Positions 1 through 8,132 of a DNA stretch of 64,000 nucleotides are shown here, piece by piece. Made by a program: the position numbers and the translations under genes. The notes below the pieces were generated by a model. The model was not told where the DNA came from, ran no database searches, and saw only the letters and a program-made list of their open reading frames with translations. Source of the stretch: Isosphaeraceae bacterium (GTDB taxonomy: Bacteria > Planctomycetota > Planctomycetia > Isosphaerales > Isosphaeraceae); contig JARLIH010000467.1 in NCBI GenBank assembly GCA_031291845.1, forward strand, positions 1 through 64,000, in the 5' to 3' direction. Position 1 is the first letter of the stretch, and every line of letters starts with the position of its first letter.

Positions 1-7
1 ACGACGC

Positions 8-232
8 ATGCCCACGAAGACGTGGGCATGGCACCCAGACGCCCCGCTTCGCCTGAGGGATAACCGGTGGAGATCAGCGAGGAGTGTCGAAAACATCGCG
101 GTCTTCGCCTTGGTGGTCGATGCCAAGGACGAGCAGGCGGAAGCGTTCTGCCGTCACAACGGCTTCGTATCGTTCGGCAGTCAGCCCGGGCAGCTTGTTC
201 TACCGCTCACGGGGTTTGTCATGAATTTGTAG
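8..232 (+). pseudogene. 3' remnant of a GNAT N-acetyltransferase
   Basis: The reading frame gives 74 residues. From about residue 28 to the stop it resembles the C-terminal end of GNAT acetyltransferases of the TacT toxin type (pattern VVDAKDEQAEAFCRHNGF followed by a short P-x-x-L-x-L-P-L tail). The first 27 residues do not look like GNAT sequence, and the acetyl-CoA binding motif (R/Q-x-x-G-x-G/A) is absent, so the N-terminal two thirds are missing or scrambled. The window edge lies only 7 bases upstream, so truncation by the edge cannot be fully excluded, but the in-frame junk before the conserved part points to a degraded copy. The stop codon falls inside the palindrome at 229-270. No antitoxin gene is visible. 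Confidence 0.5.
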
Positions 233-270
233 GGTGCATGAAATGCACCGGTGCATATCATGCGCCCTAC
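229..270. repeat. 42-bp near-perfect palindrome
   Basis: The sequence opens GTAGGGTGCATGA and closes TCATGCGCCCTAC, and its centre is TGCACCGGTGCA. Only two symmetrical positions fail to pair, and one is a possible G-T wobble. It holds the stop codon of the GNAT remnant and the stop codon of the minus-strand glycosyltransferase, so it may act as a shared terminator. It also resembles a small mobile palindromic repeat. A short piece (ATTTGTAGGGT) recurs between the two convergent GH130 genes near 57683. Confidence 0.7.
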
Positions 271-1418
271 GGGGAGAGGGGTGTATCGGCCATAAGGCTG
301 GCGAACTCCTCGGCCATGCGATCCCAGGTATGGGCGCGGAGCTGGGCGGAGAGGGTGGCGACGGCGGGGGCGAACCGGGGGGTGTCGGCACGCCAGGCGA
401 GGAGGCGGGCGGCGAGGTCGGGGGCGTCGTTGGGGTCGGGGATCAGCAAGGGGTGGAGCGCGGAAGGGTAGCGCTCGGCGATGCCGGCGGTGTCGGTCAC
501 GAACGCGGGGAGGCCGCAGCAGAGGGCCTCCTGCGTCGACAGGGAGTAGCCCTCGTAGCGCGAGGGGAGCACGTGGGCGTCGCACGCGCGGAATAATGCA
601 GGGAGGTCGCGGCGGAAGCCGAGGAAGCGGATCCGCGAGGCGAGCCCAGACTCGGCCGCGCGGGCCTGCCAGGCGGGCTCTTCGCCGCCGCGGCCGACGA
701 CGACGAGGTCGGCGTCCCAGCTCGTGTCGCGGCAGAGCTGCTTCCAGGCTTCGAACAGCGTGTCGAAACCCTTGCGGCGGTCCTCGCCCAGGGCGCCCAC
801 GAAGGCGAGGACGGGGCGGTCGAGGGGTAAGTCGAGCGCAGTACGGGTGGCAGTGCGCTCGTCGGGCGAGGCGGGGTAAAACAAGGTGGGGTCGGTGCCG
901 AGGTAGACGACCGCGATGCGCCCGGGCGGGAGTGCGAGCCACTCGACCAGGTCGCGCTTGTTGCGTTCGCAGGTCGTGATCGTGAGCCGGGCCCGGCGCA
1001 GGGCGGTGCGGTCGGTCGTGACGGCGAGGCGGTAGTTGAGCGTGCGCTTGAGCCGGCGCAAGGGGCTGCCGACGCGGGCGGGCCGGTCCAGGACGTTCAA
1101 GTGATGGAGCCAGTTGACGTCGCCCCACTGGCAGTTGCCGCCGTTGACGACCACGTCGCCCCCCCGCGCGGCGATCTTGCGGGCCTCGCGGCGGCCGGTG
1201 TGGTCGAGGAAGGGCTGGGCGACGAAGTAGGAGCCGAGGGGCTTCGGGGCGCGGTGCAGGGTGACGTTCGGGCGCGCGAGCAGGTCGTCGCCGGCGCGGT
1301 ATGCGGCGAGGTGGACCTCGCGCCCCTGCTCCGCCAGGTACGAGGCGAGCGCGTAGTTCGCGCGGTCCATGCCGCCGGTCTTCACGAAGTCGCCGCTGAC
1401 GATCAGGACGGGTTTCAT
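267..1418 (-). CDS. Glycosyltransferase family 4
   Basis: This predicted cytoplasmic or membrane-associated GT-B enzyme would transfer a sugar from a nucleotide donor during EPS repeat-unit assembly. The product (383 aa) has an N-terminal acceptor domain starting VLIVSGDF with a G-G-M-D-R loop, and a C-terminal donor domain with VLAFVGALGEDRRKGFD and the E-x7-E motif in SRYEGYSLSTQEALCCG. The ATG at 1418 is chosen over the upstream start at 1442 because it overlaps the previous gene's TGA as ATGA and has GGGGAGGG about 9 nt upstream. It is the last gene of the operon running from 7745, and its stop lies in the 229-270 palindrome. Donor and acceptor sugars cannot be read from sequence. Confidence 0.9.
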   Translation of the reverse strand: MKPVLIVSGDFVKTGGMDRANYALASYLAEQGREVHLAAYRAGDDLLARPNVTLHRAPKPLGSYFVAQPFLDHTGRREARKIAARGGDVVVNGGNCQWGDVNWLHHLNVLDRPARVGSPLRRLKRTLNYRLAVTTDRTALRRARLTITTCERNKRDLVEWLALPPGRIAVVYLGTDPTLFYPASPDERTATRTALDLPLDRPVLAFVGALGEDRRKGFDTLFEAWKQLCRDTSWDADLVVVGRGGEEPAWQARAAESGLASRIRFLGFRRDLPALFRACDAHVLPSRYEGYSLSTQEALCCGLPAFVTDTAGIAERYPSALHPLLIPDPNDAPDLAARLLAWRADTPRFAPAVATLSAQLRAHTWDRMAEEFASLMADTPLSP

Positions 1419-2590
1419 TCGGGGCACCCTCCCCTTTCGCAAACCGGGCGTAACAGCGTCTCCACGGTTCGCTCGATCGCGAAGGAGCGTTCGTAGAACT
1501 GCCTTCCCTCAGCGCCCAGCCGGGAGCGGGCCGCGGGGTCTGCGAGTAAGGCCTCGGCCGCGCGGACGAGCCCGGCCGAGTCGGGCGAGGGGGCGAGGGC
1601 GACGGCGCGGCTGTCGGCCCAGAACGGCTCGGCCAGGGCCCCGGCGTTCGTCACCACGGCGCGTCCGTGGGCGAGGGCGGCCATCGTGCTGGTGCGGCGG
1701 CTGGTCACGCCGTCGGGGTAGGGTTGCACGATGACGTCGCACGCCTGCAAGTACCGCGAGACGTCCGCCGCGGGCAAGGGACCGGGGGCATCAAGCTGCC
1801 CCGCAAGGGAGGGGTGGGCCGCGATCGTTTGTTCGGCAAAGCGGTCGCCGCCTCGGCCGAGCAGTAACGCCCGACGGGACGGGTGTTCGAGGAGCAGGCA
1901 CGGCAGGCTCTGCGCGAGCAGCGCGGCGACGGCGCCGGAGAACGTGCCGAAGGTGCCGACGACGACCTCGCCCTCGGGCGCAAACCGGCGACGCAGCGCG
2001 GCGACGCCGGTCGGGTCGGCGATCACCGGGATGTTGCTCGGCACCGGGAGCCAGGTCACGGGCGCGCGCCGGCCCGGCGCCCCGTGGCGGCGCAGCAAGG
2101 GTTCCCAGGAGGGTGTCGAGACGTAAACCTGGGTGCTCGCCGCCAGCATGTCCCGGACGAGCCGCCACTGGACGGCGGCGAGGAGCCAGCGCGTGGGCTT
2201 GTCGAAGAGGCGGGTGTGGTAGCGCACCTCGTGGAACATCACCCGGACGTCGTCCCCTTGGACGCGGCGCTGGAGGAGCCAGCGGCCGAAGCCGAGGTTC
2301 AGGCCGCGATATCCCCAGAGCGGAGGGACGTGCTGGGCGAGGAGCCGCCGAGGGGACGGGAAGGCGTCGAGCGCGGTGCTGAGCCGGGCCAGGTCCAGCG
2401 TCGACCAGCGGCCGGCCGAACGGTGGACGGCGACGCCCGGGCCGGCGATCACGTCTTCGCCGGTGGTCCAGACGTGGACCTCGGCTCCCCCTGCGGCGAG
2501 GGCGGCGGCGAGCTGGGCCGTGTAGTCGCTGACGCCGCCGGGCTGGGGCGGATACTCGCCGGTCAGGAGGTGCCAGATCGGCGCGGTCAT
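1415..2590 (-). CDS. Glycosyltransferase family 4 (divergent donor site)
   Basis: This GT-B fold protein (391 aa) opens WHLLTGEYPPQPGGVSDYT, a typical GT4 N-terminus with a glycine-rich loop. In the C-terminal domain the usual E-x7-E signature is replaced by PYPDGVTSRRTSTMAALAHG, a variant seen in a subgroup of GT4-like proteins; activity is therefore likely but the catalytic geometry may differ. The ATG at 2590 overlaps the TGA of the upstream gene as ATGA, and its own TGA overlaps the next ATG in the same way, so translation of these neighbours is probably coupled. It belongs to the EPS operon; the sugar specificity is unknown. Confidence 0.87.
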   Translation of the reverse strand: MTAPIWHLLTGEYPPQPGGVSDYTAQLAAALAAGGAEVHVWTTGEDVIAGPGVAVHRSAGRWSTLDLARLSTALDAFPSPRRLLAQHVPPLWGYRGLNLGFGRWLLQRRVQGDDVRVMFHEVRYHTRLFDKPTRWLLAAVQWRLVRDMLAASTQVYVSTPSWEPLLRRHGAPGRRAPVTWLPVPSNIPVIADPTGVAALRRRFAPEGEVVVGTFGTFSGAVAALLAQSLPCLLLEHPSRRALLLGRGGDRFAEQTIAAHPSLAGQLDAPGPLPAADVSRYLQACDVIVQPYPDGVTSRRTSTMAALAHGRAVVTNAGALAEPFWADSRAVALAPSPDSAGLVRAAEALLADPAARSRLGAEGRQFYERSFAIERTVETLLRPVCERGGCPE

Positions 2591-3726
2591 CGTGCTCCCT
2601 TCGCGCAGGCGGAACGGAGCAACGATTCCAGGCGCGTCAACGCCTCCGCCGGGTCGCAAAGCTGGCGCGCCCGCGCGGGCCCGCCGGCGCCGAGGCGAGC
2701 GCGGGCGTCGGGATCGTCGATCAGGCGGGTGAGGGCCTCGGCCAGCGTATTGGCGTCGCCGGGGGGGACGAGGATGCCGCAGGTGTCGTCGACGATCTCG
2801 GCAGCGCCGCCGAGGCGAGTGCTCACGACGGGCCGGCCGGCGTAGAGGGCTTCGATGAAGGCGATGCCGAACGGCTCCGGGCCGGTGTTGGGCTGGCAGT
2901 GGATGTCGGCCGCCGCGAGGAGGCGGGGGACGTCGGACCGCTGGCCCAGGAACCGGACGCGGTCGGCGATACCGGCCTCGTTGGCGGTGGCGATCAGCTC
3001 ATCGCGGTAGGCCTGCTCGCTCGGGCGCTGGGCGCCGCCGGCGATCCACGCGACCCAGTTGGGGCGGTCGCGCAGTTGGCCCAGGGCGGCGAGCAGAAGG
3101 GCGTGGCCCTTCCATCGCTCGAGGCGGCTCGACTGGAGGATGACGGTTACGCTCGGGGGGGTGGCGAGCTCGTCGCGGATCGGCGCGCGGGCTTCGGCGG
3201 GATCGACGGTGGGGGGGGAGACGGGGCAGTAGAAGACCGCGCGGGGGGCGCGGGGGAAGAGGCGAGGGAGCGCCTCGGCCGTGCATTGGCTGTTGGCGAG
3301 GGCGAGGTCGGGGGACGTCCGCGCGGCGCGGCGGTCGATCCAGTGGGTCCCTTGCGCCAGGTCGTGCATCCAGTAGACGAGCGGGCGGCCGTATTGGCGA
3401 GCCGCGGGGCCGAACAGCATGTGCGGCCAGCAGCCGTGACTGACGACGACGTCGATCGGCCGCGCGGCCAGGAGTTGACGCAGGCGGCGGCGAGTGCTCC
3501 AGAAGGTCCAGGGCCGGCTAACGCGCGCGGGGCCCAGCACGTGGACCGTCGCGCCGGCGGCGCGCAGCTCGGCGCTCGAGCGGCCCTCGAAGCCGAGCGC
3601 GAACTCGGGCGCGAGGCGGGGGTTCAGGGCCCGCTGCCGGGCCAGGGTGTTCAGGACGGTCTCGACGCCGCCGTGCAGGTTCCCGGCGGAGCAGTGCAGC
3701 ACGCGGAGCGTGGGGTGGGTGCTCAT
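2587..3726 (-). CDS. Glycosyltransferase family 4
   Basis: The product (379 aa) starts STHPTLRVLHCSAGNLHGG, with the N-terminal GT4 loop followed by VETVLNTLA. The donor half contains ILQSSRLERWKGHALLLAAL, which includes the phosphate-binding R-x-x-x-x-K, and the E-x7-E signature in GPEPFGIAFIEALYAGRPV. The ATG at 3726 is preferred to an alternative at 3759 because the extra residues MPVPFLPSPGA are not GT-like. The 260 bp upstream to the next gene hold GC-rich hairpin repeats, so this could be the first gene of a sub-operon or be transcribed through the hairpins. The role is sugar transfer in EPS synthesis, with unknown substrate. Confidence 0.89.
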   Translation of the reverse strand: MSTHPTLRVLHCSAGNLHGGVETVLNTLARQRALNPRLAPEFALGFEGRSSAELRAAGATVHVLGPARVSRPWTFWSTRRRLRQLLAARPIDVVVSHGCWPHMLFGPAARQYGRPLVYWMHDLAQGTHWIDRRAARTSPDLALANSQCTAEALPRLFPRAPRAVFYCPVSPPTVDPAEARAPIRDELATPPSVTVILQSSRLERWKGHALLLAALGQLRDRPNWVAWIAGGAQRPSEQAYRDELIATANEAGIADRVRFLGQRSDVPRLLAAADIHCQPNTGPEPFGIAFIEALYAGRPVVSTRLGGAAEIVDDTCGILVPPGDANTLAEALTRLIDDPDARARLGAGGPARARQLCDPAEALTRLESLLRSACAKGAR

Positions 3727-3790
3727 AGCGCCTGGGCTTGGCAAAAAGGGAACGGGCATGCGGTGTTGAGACTCTCTGCGGGTCGACGAC

Positions 3791-3935
3791 CCCCCCCAGC
3801 CCCCCCTTCTTAAGGGGGGGAGGAGTTATCACTTCCCCCCCTTACGAAGGGGGGATTGAGGGCGAGGTAGTGGCCCAGCTTCAGGCGATCGGCGAGGTTA
3901 TCACTTCCCCCCTTACGAAGGGGGGATTGAGGGGG
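3791..3935. repeat. Cluster of three C-tract/G-tract hairpins, partly tandem
   Basis: Three short palindromes occur in 135 bp: C7-TT-CTT-AA-G7 (3800-3820), C7-TT-ACG-AA-G6 (3835-3854) and C6-TT-ACG-AA-G6 (3907-3925). The last two sit in a direct repeat beginning GGTTATCACTTCCCC and ending GGATTGAGGG, with a period of about 72 bp. They lie between two glycosyltransferase genes of the same operon. They resemble the intergenic REP-like repeats common in large bacterial genomes and may attenuate transcription or protect mRNA ends. Confidence 0.85.
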
Positions 3936-3986
3936 GTTCATACCGCAATTGATCACGCCTGCCAGGCATCGAAATTGGTTCTCGGC

Positions 3987-5264
3987 TCAAAGCCAATGGC
4001 TCGGCAGGAGACGGGCCGGCGGCGCCGGGCCGGGGACCGCGGCGGCTTGCAGGACGCGATCGTAGATTTCCAGGCTGCGCTGGGCCATCACGCGGTGGTC
4101 GAACTCGTCGACCGCGCGCTGCCGCGCGCCCTCGGCGAGGCGGTCGCGCAGACCCGGTTCGTCGAGCAGGCGCTGGGCGGCGGCGGCCAGGGCGACGGGG
4201 TCGTTGACGGGCACGGTCAGGCCGGTCTGCTCGTGCAGGCTGACCCAGGGGACGCCGCTGTGCGGGATGGCGGTGTTGATCACGGGGCAGCCGCAGGCCA
4301 TCGCCTCGACCTGGACGAGGCCGAACGCTTCGCTACGGGCGTTCGACGGGAACCAGAACGCGTCGGCCGCGAGGTAGTAGGGAACGAGGTCCAGGTAGTG
4401 GCGCAGGACGCCCGGGAAAAGGACGCGATCGGCCACACCCAGGCGCTCGGCCTCGGCCCGGAGCGCGGCTTGGTCGGGGCCGTCGCCGATCAGGATGAGC
4501 CGGCCTCGCACGCGGGTCAAGGCGCGGATCGCGTGGAGGAACCCCTTGTAGTAGACGTGCCGGCCGGCGCCGACCCAGATCGGCTCACCCTGGCCGTGCT
4601 CGGCCCGGATCCGCTCGGCCTCGGCGCGGGCCTGGGGGGAGGGGTTGAGGTACGCGTCCAGGTCGATGCCGTGCGGCAGGACGTGGAGCATGGGACCGTA
4701 GGGCTGCAGGAACTGCGAGCCGCCGGGGTAGAGCGGGCTCGTCGTCATGACGGCGCGGGCCTGGCGGTACGCCAGCCGCTCGATCGGGCGGAAGAGCGCT
4801 CCGAGCACGCGCTGGCGGATCACGTCGCTGTGGTACGTGACCACCACCGGCTTCCTCGGGCGCGCCTGGATCAAGGCGAGCAGCATCGTGGGGTTGGGGA
4901 CGTGGACGTGCAGGACGTCGGCGTCGATCCGGGCAAGGTGCCGGCCCAGGTCGGGGCAGAGGTCGAACTTGGCGAGCGTGCCGACGCGGCCCAGGCGGAG
5001 CACTTCGACCGGGCCGTCCTGCTCGACGACGGTCGGCCCCGGCTCGTGGTTGATGCACGCGACGGTCACGGCCGCGCCCAGGTCCGCCTGCGCGTGGGCG
5101 AGGGTGTGGACGTGCGACTCGATGCCCCCGGGCGCGGGGGGATAGTACTTGCCGAGGTGACACACGCGGACCGCGGATGACTTCACGTTCCGATCCCCTC
5201 TCTGGGACCCGCCACTCGTGGCATTGCCAAGGGCACCGAGAATTCCCCCTTTGCCGGCTTTCAT
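3987..5264 (-). CDS. Glycosyltransferase family 4
   Basis: A 425-aa GT-B glycosyltransferase. From residue 33 it reads VRVCHLGKYYPPAPGGIESH, a classic GT4 N-terminal motif; the donor domain has VGAGRHVYYKGFLHAIRAL, and E-x7-E lies in SEAFGLVQVEAMACGCPV. The ATG at 5264 overlaps the upstream TGA (ATGA), which favours it, but it adds a 26-residue glycine-rich leader not needed by the fold. A GTG at 5186 with GAGAGGGG upstream is a credible alternative start. It is expressed with the acyltransferase and is a candidate mannosyl- or glucosyltransferase of the EPS pathway, but the sugar is not determinable. Confidence 0.9.
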   Translation of the reverse strand: MKAGKGGILGALGNATSGGSQRGDRNVKSSAVRVCHLGKYYPPAPGGIESHVHTLAHAQADLGAAVTVACINHEPGPTVVEQDGPVEVLRLGRVGTLAKFDLCPDLGRHLARIDADVLHVHVPNPTMLLALIQARPRKPVVVTYHSDVIRQRVLGALFRPIERLAYRQARAVMTTSPLYPGGSQFLQPYGPMLHVLPHGIDLDAYLNPSPQARAEAERIRAEHGQGEPIWVGAGRHVYYKGFLHAIRALTRVRGRLILIGDGPDQAALRAEAERLGVADRVLFPGVLRHYLDLVPYYLAADAFWFPSNARSEAFGLVQVEAMACGCPVINTAIPHSGVPWVSLHEQTGLTVPVNDPVALAAAAQRLLDEPGLRDRLAEGARQRAVDEFDHRVMAQRSLEIYDRVLQAAAVPGPAPPARLLPSHWL

Positions 5265-6523
5265 CGGTCAATCGCCTGCGAAAACTTGCCCGGTTCCGCC
5301 GCTTCGAGCGCGAGGGGGGGCACGGAGCGCACGCGCTCTCGACCCTGTCCATCGTAGGGCGCCGGGGCCGCTCGGGCTGGAAAATAGCGTTTGAGGCTCA
5401 GGATCGGCCCTTCGAACAACCGCCAGCTCAGCCAGGCGCAGCCCAGGGCCGGGAGGGTCGCCACGATGCAGAAAAGCAACTGTCCGGGGAGGGGGGAGCC
5501 GAACAGCGTGGGAAACTGGGCGGGACGGAAAAGTGTATCCCGAATGACCGCTTGTATCGGATTGTGGAATAAATAGAGGGCGTAGCTGTACACGCCGAAC
5601 AGGACGAGCCCGCGGTGGGACAGCATGCGGGCGACCAGGCCCCGCGATTGGTTGCCGGCTGCCAGGACGAGGAGCGCTCCGTACAGGACGGCGAGCACGG
5701 AGGGTCCCACCGTCGGTTTGAGGAACGCCAGCAGCTTGGCATCGCCGGGGCCGGCGTAGAGCCCGAGCACGCAGGCGGCCGCCAGGACGGCCACCCGCCG
5801 GGCCGCCGGCACGAGGGGGGCGATCCCCGATCCTCCCCGCGCGGCGAGGGCGATCCAGGCGCCGATGGCGAGCGTGTCGACGCGGGCCGGCGTCAGCAGC
5901 GTGGCCCAGACGAGCGGAGCGCCGGCGAGCACGACGGCGAGCCGCGTACCGAGCCCCACCACGACCAGGGCCATGCAGACCCGTACCAGGCTGCGGCGGT
6001 CGAGCCAGCCGACGACCAAGGGCCAGAGGAGGTAAAACTGCTCCTCGATCGAGAGGGACCACGACAGGTCGATGACGCCGTGCCGGAAGCCGCCGGTCTT
6101 GAGCGCCATCGACCAGTTCGACAGGAAGAGCCAGTACCAAACCTGGTCGAAGCCGTGGAGGAAGTTCCACTTCTCCAGCTTCGGGTGCGGGAAGCAGGGC
6201 AGGACGACGAGCGCGGCGAACAGGACGGCGTAGTAGAGCGGCACGATCCGGAGCAGCCGGCGCACGTAGAAGTTGCGGTAGTAGTGGGCCGCCCCCTTGG
6301 CGTCGTACAGGATGCCCGTGATCAGGAACCCCGAGAGGACGAAGAAGAGGTCCACGCCGCTTCCCAGGACCACGGCCAGGCGGTTCAACTCGCGATCGAA
6401 CGCGGTGGCGGGGATCATCGCGTTCTGATGGAAGAGCATCACCGAGAGGATCGCGAGGCCGCGGAGGCCGTCGAGCGCGACGACGCGGCCGTGCTGCGCG
6501 GGGGATGGCTCGGCGCTAGGCAT
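5261..6523 (-). CDS. Acyltransferase family 3 (OafA/YrhL-like) membrane protein
   Basis: An integral membrane acyltransferase (420 aa) expected to O-acetylate or otherwise acylate a sugar of the exported polysaccharide. It begins VVALDGLRGLAILSVMLFH, the hallmark of this family, with the conserved His near residue 32. About ten hydrophobic segments follow, including VDLFFVLSGFLITGILYDA, FYVRRLLRIVPLYYAVLFAA and a loop with IEEQFYLLWPLVVG, all characteristic of the family. The C-terminal tail after the last helix is basic and lacks an SGNH esterase domain, so this is the short form. It sits between two GT4 genes with 8-bp and 4-bp overlaps, so it is co-translated with them. Confidence 0.93.
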   Translation of the reverse strand: MPSAEPSPAQHGRVVALDGLRGLAILSVMLFHQNAMIPATAFDRELNRLAVVLGSGVDLFFVLSGFLITGILYDAKGAAHYYRNFYVRRLLRIVPLYYAVLFAALVVLPCFPHPKLEKWNFLHGFDQVWYWLFLSNWSMALKTGGFRHGVIDLSWSLSIEEQFYLLWPLVVGWLDRRSLVRVCMALVVVGLGTRLAVVLAGAPLVWATLLTPARVDTLAIGAWIALAARGGSGIAPLVPAARRVAVLAAACVLGLYAGPGDAKLLAFLKPTVGPSVLAVLYGALLVLAAGNQSRGLVARMLSHRGLVLFGVYSYALYLFHNPIQAVIRDTLFRPAQFPTLFGSPLPGQLLFCIVATLPALGCAWLSWRLFEGPILSLKRYFPARAAPAPYDGQGRERVRSVPPLALEAAEPGKFSQAIDR

Positions 6524-7745
6524 CGGTGGCCCCCACGGTCGGGGGACCGGCCTCGAGCAGCGGCAGCCACTCGCCGGCCAGGCGCGTCCGGTTGAAGCGA
6601 GCCAGGGCGGCCTCGCGGCCCGCTGCGCCCAGGCGGCTGCGCAAGGTGGGATCGTCGACCAGCCGGGTGATGGCCTGGGCCAGCTCGTCGGGGCGGCCGG
6701 GGCGGCAGCCGAGCGCGGTGACGTCGTCCTGGAAGAGCTCCGCGGCGCCGCCGTCGCGCATCGCCACGACGGCCCGGCCGCAGGCCATGCCTTCGACGAT
6801 CACCCGGCCGAACGGCTCGGGCCGCGTGCTGGCGTGGACCACGACGTCGAGCGCCCGGAGCGCGGCGACGGGGTCGGCCTGGTGCCCCGTGAAGCCGATA
6901 CGGCCGCTCAGGCCGAGGGCCTCGGCCTTGTCCCTCAGCTCCTCGACGCTGTATTGCGAGCCGGCCGACCGGTAGATCGGTCCGCCCACGACGTAGAAGC
7001 GGCAAGGGCGGTCGGGCGGTATTTGCGCGGCGGCTTCGAGAAAGACGTCGTGGCCCTTCCAGCGCGCGAATGTGGAGACGAGGCCGACGCGAACGGTTCC
7101 CGGAGGCGCGGGGGGGAGGCCCGAGGCCTGGTCGAGGGCGCTCCCCTGCCCCGGTCCGGGGGCGAACTGGTCGAGGTCGATCGCGCTGTGGATCGTGGTG
7201 ATCTCGGCGTCGTGGCCCAGCGTCTGGGCGACGTCGGCGGCGACGGCCAATGAGAGGGCCACGACCGTGATGTTCCGGCCGCTCGAAGCGCGGAGCAGGT
7301 GAGCCATGATGGGGCGAGAGCGGACGAAGTCCTGGAGGTTCCAGAGGACCGGGACCCCGCGGGGGGCGGTCCAGGCGCCGAGGACGTGGGCCTTCATGCC
7401 GTTGGTCACAACACGGTCGGGCGCTTCGGCCCGTAGCCGCGTGCGCAGCCGCTTTACGTAGCCGGCGGTCGCGACGGCCGCCGCCGGCGTGCGCGCGGCC
7501 AGGCGGACGCGTCCCGAGAGACCGGACAGGCCGGCGTCGCCGAGCCGGGCCACGGTGTGTGGCAGCGGGAGGGTGTCGCACGGGATGCCGAGGGCCTCGA
7601 CCGCATTGCGGAGCGGTCCTTCGTCGCCGAGCAGCAGGCGGAGCCGCCAGTCGGGGCGCGCGGTACGGAGCGACGTCAGCACGTCGAGCAGGTTCCGCTC
7701 CGCGCCGCCGAGGATGCCGGTGGGGTTGAAAAAGAGGATCTTCAT
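6516..7745 (-). CDS. Glycosyltransferase family 4, first gene of the EPS operon
   Basis: The product (409 aa) starts MKILFFNPTGILGGAERNLL, a GT4 N-terminus with the GGAE loop. Its C-terminal half has GLVSTFARWKGHDVFLEAA and E-x7-E in RPEPFGRVIVEGMACGRAV, followed by MRDGGAAELFQDDVTALG. It overlaps the acyltransferase start by 8 bp. It is the promoter-proximal gene of the minus-strand operon; the 387 bp upstream contain a large inverted repeat rather than an obvious promoter. The function is sugar transfer in repeat-unit assembly; the substrate is unknown. Confidence 0.9.
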   Translation of the reverse strand: MKILFFNPTGILGGAERNLLDVLTSLRTARPDWRLRLLLGDEGPLRNAVEALGIPCDTLPLPHTVARLGDAGLSGLSGRVRLAARTPAAAVATAGYVKRLRTRLRAEAPDRVVTNGMKAHVLGAWTAPRGVPVLWNLQDFVRSRPIMAHLLRASSGRNITVVALSLAVAADVAQTLGHDAEITTIHSAIDLDQFAPGPGQGSALDQASGLPPAPPGTVRVGLVSTFARWKGHDVFLEAAAQIPPDRPCRFYVVGGPIYRSAGSQYSVEELRDKAEALGLSGRIGFTGHQADPVAALRALDVVVHASTRPEPFGRVIVEGMACGRAVVAMRDGGAAELFQDDVTALGCRPGRPDELAQAITRLVDDPTLRSRLGAAGREAALARFNRTRLAGEWLPLLEAGPPTVGATDA

Positions 7746-7871
7746 GCTCTGTCGGATCCCCAGTCGGATGCCCGATAGCGAGCTCCAGGGCGGTTCGGCG
7801 CCCCTTCAATCCTCCCCTCACGAAGCTGGTGGACCGACACTTTTTCTCGCGTATGAGTGGGCGCGTCTGAC

Positions 7872-7995
7872 GCACCTCTCCCCCCGGGAGAGGTCGGACG
7901 CGGAGCGTCCGGGTGAGGGCGCACAGCGGACGCGTGTGGTGGCTCGCCCTCACCCGGCCGCGGTTGCGTCCGACCTCTCCCGGGGGGAGAGGTGC
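7872..7995. repeat. Long inverted repeat, arms of about 50 bp
   Basis: The left arm (7872-7921) and right arm (7945-7995) are reverse complements over most of their length, starting and ending in CACCTCTCCCCCCGGGAGAG and its complement. A 23-bp spacer separates them. They would form a very stable cruciform or RNA hairpin. The rest of the gene-free stretch 7746-8132 holds a small imperfect hairpin at about 8103-8123 (GATGGAGC-AA-GCTCTTCATC) just past the exosortase stop. I see no convincing promoter or gene in this stretch. Confidence 0.85.
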
Positions 7996-8132
7996 GCGTT
8001 GCCATCACCGTGGATGTGGCTTGCATCAGCGCAGAAAATGCCGGCCCGCCGGCCTCACGGAGGAGAAGCCGGGAGGTGTCAGCGACTCCCGCACAGGCTT
8101 TTTGATGGAGCAAGCTCTTCATCCAAAAAATA

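Noticed and set aside
8-232. Complete toxin-antitoxin module at the left edge
   Set aside because: Only the GNAT C-terminus remains and no DUF1778-type antitoxin is visible.
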